A stretch of 64,000 nt of DNA. Origin: an uncultured Prevotellaceae bacterium. GTDB lineage: Bacteria > Bacteroidota > Bacteroidia > Bacteroidales > Bacteroidaceae. Where the stretch lies: contig CADAKX010000001.1 of the NCBI GenBank assembly GCA_902788605.1, positions 62,001-126,000 of the forward strand. Reading direction: 5' to 3'. Shown in pieces: positions 47,837-55,844 of the stretch (position 1 is its first letter; each line of letters starts with the position of its first letter). The notes beneath the pieces are model-generated. The model had not been told where the DNA came from and ran no database searches. It saw only the letters and a list, made by a program, of their open reading frames with translations. A program made the position numbers and the translations under genes.

Positions 47837-48673
47837 ATGTCTAAGATAGACCTTTTAGATCAAAAATGGATTGACCTCGTATTTGAAGGTAAAAACGAGG
47901 CTTACGGTGCTTATGCCATTCGTCAGGATACCAACAAGCGCAACCTCTATGCTATGCTGGCCCTCTTTGCCGGTATCATCGCTATCGTGGGTAGTTTCCT
48001 GCTGGTTAACGTGGCTTCTGAAGCCATCGCAGCAGCACAGGCTGAACACGAGACCGAGGTGACTCTTGAGCAGATTGAGGAAGAGGCTGAGGAACAGGAA
48101 GAGGAAGAGGTGGTCTACGAAGTTGAGGAGCTGGAGCAGCTCGTGGCTGAAGAGACTGTCATGAACTCTGAGAAGTTCACCGCCTACGAAATGGAAGATG
48201 ACGCTCCCGATCAGGTGACAAAGACACAGGATGAGGTCGCACAGAGCGACGTTGCCATCGGTGCCATTGACTATGATAAGGGTAGCGACGAGGCTGAGCA
48301 CGTGCTGAAGATTAACGAGAAGGTGGTGGACGAGGTTCCCCCCGCAGTTGAAGAGACCAAGGTATTCGACGTCGTAGAGCAGATGCCTACCTTCAAGGGT
48401 GGCGACGACGCTCTGATGGCATACCTCCACAAGGCTATCCGCTATCCCGCTATCGCTGAGGAGAACGGTATCCAGGGTCGCGTTGTTTGTACGTTCGTCG
48501 TAGAGCGCGATGGTGGAATCACTGACGTGAAGGTTGTACGTTCAGTAGACCCCTCACTCGATAAGGAAGCTGTACGCGTGCTGAAGGCTATGCCTAAGTG
48601 GATTCCTGGTAAGCAGAACGGTTCTGCTGTGCGTGTGAAGTTCACTCTGCCTGTAACCTTCAAACTTCAGTAA
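47837..48673 (+). CDS. tonB: TonB energy transducer with an acidic linker
   Basis: The 278-aa protein has a cytoplasmic N-terminus (KIDLLDQKWIDLVFEGKNEAYGAYAIR), one membrane segment near residues 37-58, a periplasmic linker and the TonB C-terminal domain (about 185-278: QMPTFKGGDDALMAYLHKAI, GIQGRVVCTFVVERDGGI, AMPKWIPGKQNG). The linker is rich in Glu (EQIEEEAEEQEEEEVVYEVEE) instead of the Pro-Lys and Pro-Glu repeats of classic TonB. It carries energy from ExbB-ExbD to outer-membrane receptors. It follows the second exbD by 20 nt. Confidence 0.92.
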   Translation: MSKIDLLDQKWIDLVFEGKNEAYGAYAIRQDTNKRNLYAMLALFAGIIAIVGSFLLVNVASEAIAAAQAEHETEVTLEQIEEEAEEQEEEEVVYEVEELEQLVAEETVMNSEKFTAYEMEDDAPDQVTKTQDEVAQSDVAIGAIDYDKGSDEAEHVLKINEKVVDEVPPAVEETKVFDVVEQMPTFKGGDDALMAYLHKAIRYPAIAEENGIQGRVVCTFVVERDGGITDVKVVRSVDPSLDKEAVRVLKAMPKWIPGKQNGSAVRVKFTLPVTFKLQ

Positions 48674-48687
48674 GCATCAAAAACAAA

Positions 48688-49644
48688 ATGAACAGAACTC
48701 AATTCAATATTTTATTCATTGGATTGTCACTCTTTATAGGCTTGTTCCCCTCTTGTGGGAACAAGCCTTCTGACGATACCTACAACCAGCAAAGTAAGTA
48801 CTTTGCGGCTGACGAGAGTCTGAGTCCTATCATCAATGAGGAACTGGACATCTTTAACATGAAGAACAAACGCGACTCCATCTATCCGCTCTACATCAGT
48901 GAGCAGGAGGCCGTAGAGAAACTGATGAACCAGGAAGTGCTGCTGGTATTCACCACTCGCAGACTTACCCCCAACGAAGAAGAAACGCTTAAGCAAATGA
49001 AATATAGGCCAACATGCACCGAACTGGCTTACGATGCGTTGGCTCTCATCGTCAACAAGGAAAACAGCGATACGCTTATCACCGTGGATACCTTCCGCAA
49101 GATTATGGCTGGAGAGGTGACGCAATGGAGCGATATCTACCCTGACTCAAAACTGGGAAAGATCAAGGTGGCCTTCGATAACCCCAAGTCTGCCACCCTC
49201 CGCTATGTCGTTGACTCCATCATGCAAGGCAAGGAACTAAAGACTGACGGTAACGTGAAAGCCGCCATGACAAGTGCCGAGGTGGTGGAATATGTAGAAA
49301 ACAACAAGAACGCCATTGGTGTGGTGGGATCTATCTGGCTCAACGACCAGCGCGACACCACCAACCTTACATACAATCGCAATATCACCGTCATGAAGGT
49401 AGGCAGAGCATCAGAGGCACGCCGCGAGAATACCTACAAGCCCTCGCAGTGGAACATCGCCTACAACTACTACCCCTTCATCCGCACCATCTACGCCATC
49501 TGTATCGACCCTCGATCAACGGGCGTTCCTCGTGCATTCAAGAACTTCTGTTGGCTCCCCAACCCTGGCCAGCTGATATTCTTCAACGCAGGTCTCTTCC
49601 CAGCCAGGGCAGAGTATTCTGTGAGAGACGTTGTCATTGACTGA
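48688..49644 (+). CDS. PstS-like phosphate-binding lipoprotein
   Basis: This 318-aa lipoprotein (lipobox LFPSCG, Cys near residue 24) has a periplasmic-binding-protein fold of the PstS type: LVFTTRRLTPNEEETLKQM, AYDALALIVNKENSDTLITVDTFRKIMAGEVTQWSDI, and the long NAIGVVGSIWLND. Phosphate-ring residues look altered relative to true PstS and no pst genes are near, so the ligand is unsure. Its place between tonB and a TPR gene recurs in Bacteroidales and suggests a task linked to the TonB system. Confidence 0.8.
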   Translation: MNRTQFNILFIGLSLFIGLFPSCGNKPSDDTYNQQSKYFAADESLSPIINEELDIFNMKNKRDSIYPLYISEQEAVEKLMNQEVLLVFTTRRLTPNEEETLKQMKYRPTCTELAYDALALIVNKENSDTLITVDTFRKIMAGEVTQWSDIYPDSKLGKIKVAFDNPKSATLRYVVDSIMQGKELKTDGNVKAAMTSAEVVEYVENNKNAIGVVGSIWLNDQRDTTNLTYNRNITVMKVGRASEARRENTYKPSQWNIAYNYYPFIRTIYAICIDPRSTGVPRAFKNFCWLPNPGQLIFFNAGLFPARAEYSVRDVVID

Positions 49645-49723
49645 TTAAACGAATTGAAAGTATTAACATCAAAGGTATAAAAGATAAAGGTTTAAAGGAT
49701 ACAAGTCTAACTATCAAACCCGA

Positions 49724-51169
49724 ATGATTATGAAGACAATGAAATATTTTATGATGGGTGCCCTGCTGTTTGGATGCAGCGTTGGCACAATGGCACAGGA
49801 CGGCTCAAGCGCCGACGTTGATGCCCTGAAGAGTTTGATTAAGAGCAAGCCTGCCGACTATAGCAAGCAGGTGAAGAACTTCATCAACAAGAACAAGAAG
49901 AACGTAGATAACCTGATGGCTTTTGGCCGTGCATTCTTCGAGGCAGAGGATTCTGTTAACGCAAAGGAATGTGCTAACAAGGCTTTGTCACTGAAGAAGA
50001 ATGAATACGCTCCTGCTTACATCCTCCTGGGTGACTTGGCTTCTATGAGCAACAATGGTGGTGAGGCTGCCAAGAACTATGAGATGGCTATCTATGCTGA
50101 CCCCAAGAATCCTGAGGCTTACCGTAAGTACGCTATCGTATATAGCCGAGTAAGCCCCGAGGGTGCTGTCGCTAAGCTCGAAGAGCTCCGTAACGAGTTG
50201 CCCAACTACCCCGTTGACCGTCTGATTGGTCATATCAGCTACTCACAGCAGCGCTATGCTTCTGCCATTGAGGCCTACTCAAAGGTGGCTGTAAGCGATC
50301 TCACCCGCATGGACTTCATCGAGTATGCACGTGCCTTGCAGCTGGCTCGCAAGTTTGACGAGTCACAGCGCATCGTACAGGCCGGTCTGAGCAAGGAGCC
50401 TCTCAATGCTACATTGAACCGCTTCGCCCTGATGAACTGCAACGATCTGAAGAAGTTCGATGAGTCACTGAAGTATGCTGAGGTTTTGTTCACCAAGGTT
50501 GATAAGGATAGCGTGAACCTCTCTGACCTGGACTACATGAACTACGCTAAGGCTTTCTATGGCAATAACCAGTTTGAGGAGGCTATTGCTAAGTATAAGG
50601 AAGCACTGGCTCAGCCTGCAGAGGACAAGAGCATGCACGCTGACCTCTATAAAGGCATCTCTGACTCATATAAGGGCATGAAGGACTATCCCAACGCTAT
50701 TGAAAGCTATCAGTCGTTCCTGAACGCAAAGGCTGACGCCGATGCAACAGACCACGCTGGTCTGGGTCTTCTGCAGAACAGCTATGCACGTTCACTGGAA
50801 GGCGATGCTCGCGTAGAGGCTTTCGACAAGGCTGACCAGATGTGGGCAGACATGATAGCCAAGTTCCCCGATGCAGAGGAATATGCTCTGCTGCAGCGTG
50901 GTAACCTGAAGGCTCAGATGGACACCGAGCTGAAGGGCACTGCTAAGGCTTTTTACGAGCGTCTGATTGAGCTCATCAAGGCTCACGAGACTATTGACGA
51001 CACCGACAAGGGCCGTCTGTTCAATGCCTACTCTTATCTGATGCGTTACAACGTGAAGCAGAAGAACTCTGCTGCCGCTCTGAGCAACGCTGAGAGCCTG
51101 CTGGAACTCCAGCCCGAGGATGCTGAAATCAAGAAGGTTGTTGAGACCCTGAGAAAGGCAGCAAAATAA
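49724..51169 (+). CDS. Exported tetratricopeptide-repeat protein
   Basis: The 481-aa protein has a signal peptide ending MAQDG and about ten TPR-like helical pairs, for example EYAPAYILLGDLASMSNNGGEAAKNYEMAIYADPKNPEAYRKYA and YANFEEAIAKYKEAL-type units near residues 280-305. TPR arrays bind partner proteins. It is the last gene of the exbB run and ends at the strong terminator at 51192-51233. An ATG at 49730 is an alternative start. Codon use is biased as in the earlier genes, so it is likely well expressed. Confidence 0.82.
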   Translation: MIMKTMKYFMMGALLFGCSVGTMAQDGSSADVDALKSLIKSKPADYSKQVKNFINKNKKNVDNLMAFGRAFFEAEDSVNAKECANKALSLKKNEYAPAYILLGDLASMSNNGGEAAKNYEMAIYADPKNPEAYRKYAIVYSRVSPEGAVAKLEELRNELPNYPVDRLIGHISYSQQRYASAIEAYSKVAVSDLTRMDFIEYARALQLARKFDESQRIVQAGLSKEPLNATLNRFALMNCNDLKKFDESLKYAEVLFTKVDKDSVNLSDLDYMNYAKAFYGNNQFEEAIAKYKEALAQPAEDKSMHADLYKGISDSYKGMKDYPNAIESYQSFLNAKADADATDHAGLGLLQNSYARSLEGDARVEAFDKADQMWADMIAKFPDAEEYALLQRGNLKAQMDTELKGTAKAFYERLIELIKAHETIDDTDKGRLFNAYSYLMRYNVKQKNSAAALSNAESLLELQPEDAEIKKVVETLRKAAK

Positions 51170-51191
51170 GACAATAAAGTCATCCATATAC

Positions 51192-51233
51192 AAGATGCCG
51201 ACCTTGCGAATTTGCATGGTCGGCATCTTTTTA
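51192..51233 (+). terminator. Terminator of the exbB-TPR operon
   Basis: AAGATGCCGACC and GGTCGGCATCTT form a perfect 12-bp stem with a 14-nt loop, followed by TTT. Confidence 0.85.
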
Positions 51234-51292
51234 TATCAACAAATGAGATAAGCACTAAAAGTAAACACTGAAAGGAATATCCTTACATAAGA

Positions 51293-51327
51293 ATAAAAAA
51301 AGGAAGCACCTGATAGGTACTTCCTTT
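51293..51327 (-). terminator. Terminator of the ferredoxin gene
   Basis: AAAGGAAG-ACC and GGT-CTTCCTTT pair with one unpaired position on each side, and on the minus strand the stem is followed by a T run. It lies just downstream of the ferredoxin stop at 51350. Confidence 0.75.
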
Positions 51328-51349
51328 ATGGGTTTATGAAGCTAATGGA

Positions 51350-51520
51350 TTAGCCCAGGCTGATAGCCTCAGAAGGACAAACACTAGCGCAAGTGCCGCA
51401 CTCTGTGCAAGCATCAGCGTCGATTACATACTTATCTGCACCCTCAGAGATAGCCTCAACGGGGCACTCACCCTGACATGTACCGCAAGAGATACAGTCA
51501 TCGCCAATTACATATGCCAT
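51350..51520 (-). CDS. Small 2[4Fe-4S] ferredoxin
   Basis: A 56-aa protein is encoded on the minus strand; it is short enough to be missed easily. It begins MAYVIGDDCISCGTCQGECP, continues VEAISEGADKYVID, and the second half is ADACTECGTCASVCPSEAIS. The two CxxCxxCxxxCP cluster motifs are complete, so it binds two [4Fe-4S] clusters and carries electrons in the cytoplasm, as in clostridial-type ferredoxins. The length is normal. It stands alone, with its own terminator. Confidence 0.96.
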   Translation of the reverse strand: MAYVIGDDCISCGTCQGECPVEAISEGADKYVIDADACTECGTCASVCPSEAISLG

Positions 51521-51677
51521 AATTCTAAATGTTTTAAGAGTTAATACTTAATTATCGTGATGCAAAGATACTAACTTTTTCCGAACAATACCAAATTTTA
51601 GGTATCTTTTTTACCTATTTATACGATGTCGAAATAGATTTATAAACAATAACCAGCGCTTTTTTACGTTATAGATT

Positions 51678-52421
51678 ATGATGAGACGTTTCATAAGTAT
51701 CATGCTGCTCGTTATCATAGCGATAACAGCATCAGCGCAAAAGCGAAAGGTGCAGAACAAGCCATATATCGACCTGCGCCCCTTGCACTTCGGCATCAGT
51801 CTGGGATTGAACCTCCAGGATGCCGAAACCAGCAATGTGGGCCCACAACTCATGGAAGATGGAACCCTACGCACCATTACATGCGATGTGGACAATTGGA
51901 ATCCCGGTTTCAGCGTGGGCGTACTTGGTGACATGCGATTGAGCGACAACTTCAACATCCGCATATCGCCCACCCTGCATTTCGGTTCTAAGCATTTGGT
52001 GTTTCGCGACTTCGATAATCTGAATGATGCCGGACAGCCACGCGAAGAGACGCAAGACCTCAAGAACACATACCTGTCGGTACCTATCGACCTGAAGTTC
52101 TCGGCTCCTCGTTTCAACAACTATCGCCCCTACGTGATAGCTGGCGTTAGTCCCATGATTAACATGTCGAGCAAAGGACAGGACTATGTACAACTGAAAC
52201 GCTATGATGCCATGATCAACGTAGGTATGGGATGTGATCTCTACCTGCCGTTCTTTAAACTCATCCCAGAAATCAAGTTCTGCTATGGTCTCACTAATGC
52301 CCTTGACAAGAACCATGTCAACGAACTGACAGATGCCAGCAAGCGCGTCTTTTCCAATAGTGTCAACGGCATTGATGGCGTCAATACAAAGATGTTTCTC
52401 TTCACACTATATTTCGAGTAA
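51678..52421 (+). CDS. porT: PorT-family outer-membrane beta-barrel protein
   Basis: The 247-aa exported protein (signal peptide ending SAQ) has the pattern of PorT: GISLGLNLQDAETSNVGPQ near residues 40-58, then repeated amphipathic strands (NFNIRISPTLHFGSKHLVF, YRPYVIAGVSPMINM) and a terminal FTLYFE. PorT is a component associated with the type IX secretion system in Porphyromonas; in Prevotella it is present also where other Por genes are unlinked, and none of them is next to it here. The assignment to true PorT, not just a PorT-like barrel, is probable but not certain. Confidence 0.72.
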   Translation: MMRRFISIMLLVIIAITASAQKRKVQNKPYIDLRPLHFGISLGLNLQDAETSNVGPQLMEDGTLRTITCDVDNWNPGFSVGVLGDMRLSDNFNIRISPTLHFGSKHLVFRDFDNLNDAGQPREETQDLKNTYLSVPIDLKFSAPRFNNYRPYVIAGVSPMINMSSKGQDYVQLKRYDAMINVGMGCDLYLPFFKLIPEIKFCYGLTNALDKNHVNELTDASKRVFSNSVNGIDGVNTKMFLFTLYFE

Positions 52422-52448
52422 GCTAACCAATAATTAACTTACTCGAAA
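52412..52448. terminator. Hairpin after porT
   Basis: TTTCGAGTAAG and CTTACTCGAAA form a perfect 11-bp stem with a 15-nt loop; the left arm overlaps the last codons of porT. A second stem, AATAGACT and AGTCTATT, lies at 52453-52484, next to the end of the convergent gene at 52480. Confidence 0.75.
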
Positions 52449-52479
52449 TCTTAATAGACTATTTCTATGTTTTGAGAGT

Positions 52480-53322
52480 CTATTTCTTCTCAAGCGTCAA
52501 CAGAATCTTACCCACAAAGACCGCATGTTTGCCCTCATGGTCCACAGGAACCTGACGTCCTGTTTTATCTGTCTCATAGCCCAGAGTCTCCAGATACGTA
52601 TGGCTATGACCTCCCAAGATTAAATCGATGCCGCTTGTTCGCTTAATCAACTCATTGTCTGGATAGTCCGACACTTCCCATCCCAGATGGCTCAGGCAAA
52701 TCACCACATCACACTTCTCCCGATTGCGAAGCACATCTACCATGCGGTCTGTCACCTCTACCGGGTCAAGGAACTTCAATGGGCCGTAGTTCTTGCGTGA
52801 TACCAATCCCTCCAGGGGCGGACACAAAGCAAAGACACCAATCCTCACGCCTTGGCGCTTCAATACAAGATATGGCTTCACAATATCTTTCAGTTCGGTA
52901 TCGGCAAAGTCGTAGTTCGAGCATACAACGGGAAACTCTGCCATCTTAAACAGACGAATCATATTGTCAAGTCCGAAATCAAACTCATGATTACCTATCG
53001 TAACAGCATCATAGTGCATACGATTCATAAGTTCTACCTCCACGTCACCCTTGAACATCGTATAGTAGCTCGAGCCCTGGGAGAAGTCGCCACAGTCAAA
53101 AAGCAAGAGGTCTGGGTCTTTACGGCGTTCCTGCTTCAGCATAGCTATACGACGCAGGAAACCTCCACGATCGGCCAGCATCGTATCGGCCAGGTTCTTG
53201 TTTAGTGGCAAGATACATGAATGGGTATCACTGGTATGCAAAACGGTAATCTTCTTGGGACCCTTGGCGCTGGCACTCACGGTGGCCAACAGCAGAGCTA
53301 TCATCAATATAACCTTTCTCAT
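52480..53322 (-). CDS. Exported metallophosphoesterase (5'-nucleotidase N-domain only)
   Basis: The 280-aa exported protein (signal peptide ending SASAKG) is the catalytic half of a UshA-type 5'-nucleotidase. It has the calcineurin-like metal motifs LHTSDTHSC, LLFDCGDFSQGS, TIGNHEFDFG and GGHSHTY. The C-terminal substrate-binding domain that normally follows is missing, and a separate upstream gene (53369-54130) encodes that domain. The two are in one operon (46 nt apart) and may work together on periplasmic nucleotides. Complete by its own motifs; not a truncation. Confidence 0.9.
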   Translation of the reverse strand: MRKVILMIALLLATVSASAKGPKKITVLHTSDTHSCILPLNKNLADTMLADRGGFLRRIAMLKQERRKDPDLLLFDCGDFSQGSSYYTMFKGDVEVELMNRMHYDAVTIGNHEFDFGLDNMIRLFKMAEFPVVCSNYDFADTELKDIVKPYLVLKRQGVRIGVFALCPPLEGLVSRKNYGPLKFLDPVEVTDRMVDVLRNREKCDVVICLSHLGWEVSDYPDNELIKRTSGIDLILGGHSHTYLETLGYETDKTGRQVPVDHEGKHAVFVGKILLTLEKK

Positions 53323-53368
53323 CTTTCTTGTATCATTTAACGGTAGGTAAACCTTATTCTTTCATGCT

Positions 53369-54130
53369 TCACTTAACAACAATTCGACCTTCTACTTTCG
53401 CGTCAACCGTCTTTCCAGCCTTCATCATCTCACGGAAATAATCAGTAATCACGTAGCGGGCATTGTTCTTACTATCAGAAGGAGAGTTCACGTCTGTAGC
53501 ACTCTTAAACGCTGTCATACCATCGTTGCCCTGGACCAGATAGTCAATAGTCGTGATGCGATAACGTGCTGCTGGATCAATCGGCTTGCCATTGAGGGTG
53601 GCCGACACCAGATGACCATCCTTGGTAATGACCAACTGCACGCCCTTGCTGACGCCCTCGCCACCACGGAAGGCAATCTGACCAAAGAGTGTCATCACCT
53701 GCTCACCTGTCATGGTCAAGAAACAAATTTTATTCTCAAAAGGAGCCACATCCAGCACGTCACCATAGGTAACATCACCCTTAATGAATGAAGAACGAAT
53801 ACCTCCCATGTTATAAACAGCAAAGTCAGGCTTCTCCTGATAATACTTCGCCATATACATAAAAATGTCAGGCAGCAGATTCGACAACGGACTCTCAGGA
53901 CGGTCAGCCACCAAGGTCTTGGCCACTCTTCCCACCACAGGTCCCATCACTGAATCTACCTTTTGCTTATAAGGTGCGAGAAATGCAGCAGCTGCTGCAT
54001 CAGGTGTTGCATCATAAGTGTTATCTACAACGATTCTCGTACGGGTTACATCCGTCAACGTGTAGTGCGAGGTGCAGGCCGAGAGCGATATCACAGCAAA
54101 CACGGTCCCTAAGAAAATGTTATTTCTCAT
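53369..54130 (-). CDS. 5'-nucleotidase C-terminal-domain lipoprotein
   Basis: This 253-aa lipoprotein (lipobox ISLSAC) matches the 5'-nucleotidase C-terminal domain, which binds the nucleoside part of the substrate. Features are LSNLLPDIFMYMAKYY, YNMGGIRSSFIKGDVTYGDVLDVAPFENKI and YLVQGNDGMTAFKSAT. It is normally fused behind a metallophosphoesterase domain; here the two halves are separate genes in reversed order, each with its own export signal, so it is a true split and not a frameshift. A TATTTTTG -7 box lies at 54148-54155 on the minus strand. Confidence 0.87.
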   Translation of the reverse strand: MRNNIFLGTVFAVISLSACTSHYTLTDVTRTRIVVDNTYDATPDAAAAAFLAPYKQKVDSVMGPVVGRVAKTLVADRPESPLSNLLPDIFMYMAKYYQEKPDFAVYNMGGIRSSFIKGDVTYGDVLDVAPFENKICFLTMTGEQVMTLFGQIAFRGGEGVSKGVQLVITKDGHLVSATLNGKPIDPAARYRITTIDYLVQGNDGMTAFKSATDVNSPSDSKNNARYVITDYFREMMKAGKTVDAKVEGRIVVK

Positions 54131-54147
54131 AGCTTTTATTTTTCCTG

Positions 54148-54155
54148 CAAAAATA
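54148..54155 (-). promoter_or_regulatory. -7 box for the split 5'-nucleotidase genes
   Basis: The minus strand reads TATTTTTG followed by CAGG, 18 nt before the ATG at 54130. A second A-rich near-match lies a few bases upstream. Confidence 0.4.
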
Positions 54156-54263
54156 GCAAAAATAGTTCAGAGTCTGCTACTTACGTTACAATTTTTAATA
54201 CTAAAAAACGTTAATAATGAGCACTTTTCACATCCCATCTTCATCTTTTCACCTAAAAAGCAG

Positions 54264-54271
54264 TACCTTTG
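54264..54271 (+). promoter_or_regulatory. -7 box for rplS
   Basis: TACCTTTG followed by GCACCCG lies 97 nt upstream of the ATG at 54368. The leader of about 90 nt has the phrases GGCAGGAAG and GTTGCCTGTT that can pair; an L19 autoregulatory leader is possible but not shown. Confidence 0.5.
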
Positions 54272-54367
54272 CACCCGCTTTCCGCGTAATCGCTGGCAGG
54301 AAGATAGGAGAGTTGCCTGTTATGTTGCGTTGGAACGATACAACAAATTTAATTTATCAATAAAACA

Positions 54368-54739
54368 ATGGATTTAATTAAAGTTGCTGAAGAAGCATTT
54401 GCAACCGGCAAGCAGCACCCCACCTTCAAGGCTGGTGACACTGTAACTGTCGCTTACAAAATTATCGAGGGTACCAAGGAGCGCATCCAGCTCTATCGTG
54501 GTGTAGTGATTAAGATTGCTGGTCACGGAGAGAAGAAGCGTTTCACTGTTCGCAAGATGTCAGGCACCATAGGTGTGGAGCGTATTTTCCCCATCGAGTC
54601 GCCCAACATTGACAGCATTGAAGTGAACAAGATTGGTAAGGTTCGCCGCGCTAAGCTGTACTACCTGCGCAAGCTCACTGGTAAGGCAGCCCGCATCAAG
54701 GAGAAGCGTTCGGCTATCGTCGCAAACAGCGAGGATTAA
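54368..54739 (+). CDS. rplS: 50S ribosomal protein L19
   Basis: The 123-aa protein lies at the 30S-50S interface. It has the L19 features [52 protein letters not shown] and a basic tail [23 protein letters not shown]. The length is usual. It is read alone from its promoter and ends at the terminator at 54762-54801. Confidence 0.97.
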   Translation: MDLIKVAEEAFATGKQHPTFKAGDTVTVAYKIIEGTKERIQLYRGVVIKIAGHGEKKRFTVRKMSGTIGVERIFPIESPNIDSIEVNKIGKVRRAKLYYLRKLTGKAARIKEKRSAIVANSED

Positions 54740-54761
54740 GAATCACCTTCAACAAAAGAAT

Positions 54762-54801
54762 AAAGCACCGCAGTTCTCAAGGAATCTTGCGGTGCTTTTT
54801 T
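54762..54801 (+). terminator. Terminator of rplS
   Basis: AAAGCACCGCA and TGCGGTGCTTT form an 11-bp stem with a 15-nt loop followed by a T run. Confidence 0.88.
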
Positions 54802-54817
54802 CTATTCTCTTTAGATA

Positions 54818-55639
54818 TTAATTCAGGTATTCCTTTTGCAGCAGGTTGCACTTCGTTATATTCACATAATGTCCGTTGACAAAGAGTCCATGCTGACGTA
54901 GGTTCATGACGTCGTTAGCCGTCAGAATCATCCTATAGACAGCGGCACCCTTACTAATCAGCACACAGCCCCAGTCGTTCAGCTCATTGCTATTACCTTC
55001 AAGTGCCGTGTCTGTTCCATTATAGATGGTCTTAAGCAGCCAAAAGGTCACACTAGGATCTGCATTATCAACAGACAACACAAACTCCAGTTTATCACCC
55101 TCGTAGGCATCCTCAAACTTCTCGGGTGCAACAATGAAACCATCCTGCCAGTCGCCACATTGACAATTACCCGTCCAGAGGTTAACGGGGGTCCATGTCG
55201 CATCCTTTGGCGAGAGATAAACATTGCTGACCACCACGCGGCCTGAGTCAGCAGTCTGCAACACCACCTCACTTACCGACGTCACGTTCTGCCCATCAAA
55301 ATAGCTAGTCAACGAAGTGATGCCCTTCTTTCCCCAAGTCTTCAGACTGGGTGTCACCATAATCTGTGTAGGAACATTGGTAGGTTCGGCAAATTCAAAT
55401 GTTACCGATTCATAGTTCGACCAGTCCACAGGCATATTCTGCTCTTTGACAGTACCCACAAGTCCGCCCCAAGGCTGTGAATTGTAGGTAATTGTTCCGT
55501 CTTCGTTTCTTTCAAAACTCTCATAGATATTCCATGTATTGTCAAACTTTGACATCAGGTTCAGTTTGTCGACATCGTCGTTTTTGTCGCTACAGGCAAC
55601 TAGCAACACGATACCCATCAAGAACAGCAGTTTATTCAT
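54818..55639 (-). CDS. Lipoprotein of unknown function, beta-rich
   Basis: This 273-aa lipoprotein (lipobox VLLVAC, Cys near residue 17) has no family I recognise with confidence. The mature part is rich in Trp, Asn, Thr and Val and reads like a galactose-binding-like beta sandwich (NMPVDWSNYESVTFEFAEP; WGCVLISKGAAVYRMILT), so it may bind sugars. I use the ATG at 55639, which overlaps the stop of the small upstream gene (ATGAATAA). The rest of the frame, to 55678, lies inside that gene. Confidence 0.65.
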   Translation of the reverse strand: MNKLLFLMGIVLLVACSDKNDDVDKLNLMSKFDNTWNIYESFERNEDGTITYNSQPWGGLVGTVKEQNMPVDWSNYESVTFEFAEPTNVPTQIMVTPSLKTWGKKGITSLTSYFDGQNVTSVSEVVLQTADSGRVVVSNVYLSPKDATWTPVNLWTGNCQCGDWQDGFIVAPEKFEDAYEGDKLEFVLSVDNADPSVTFWLLKTIYNGTDTALEGNSNELNDWGCVLISKGAAVYRMILTANDVMNLRQHGLFVNGHYVNITKCNLLQKEYLN

Positions 55640-55835
55640 CTTCCGATTGTTTATGTGATTCATAATTAGTACGACCATCAGCCTCGCCTTGCAAAGCTTC
55701 CTGAAAAGAATCCCAATCCTGAAAGCCTACCAATAGCGACAGACGGTCCAACGTCTTGCGGTTAGGCTTGTGCAGCAGTTCTTTCTCAACGGCTGTCATC
55801 AGTTTCTTCAAAGCCAAGTGTTTCTTTTCCATCAT
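55632..55835 (-). CDS. Small protein of unknown function upstream of the lipoprotein
   Basis: The 67-aa cytoplasmic protein is helical and charged (HLALKKLMTAVEKELLHKP, then TLDRLSLLVGFQDWDSFQEALQGE). The last part looks like the short helix-turn-helix 'LGF-W-F-AL' type segment seen at the start of several Bacteroidales regulators, but DNA binding is not shown. It follows the glycosyltransferase gene by 9 nt and overlaps the next gene by 8 nt, so all three are probably one transcript. Confidence 0.6.
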   Translation of the reverse strand: MMEKKHLALKKLMTAVEKELLHKPNRKTLDRLSLLVGFQDWDSFQEALQGEADGRTNYESHKQSEDE

Positions 55836-55844
55836 ATCATTATG

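Noticed and set aside
52480-54130. Frameshifted single 5'-nucleotidase gene
   Set aside because: The domain order is reversed and each half has its own export signal and start, so it is not one broken gene.
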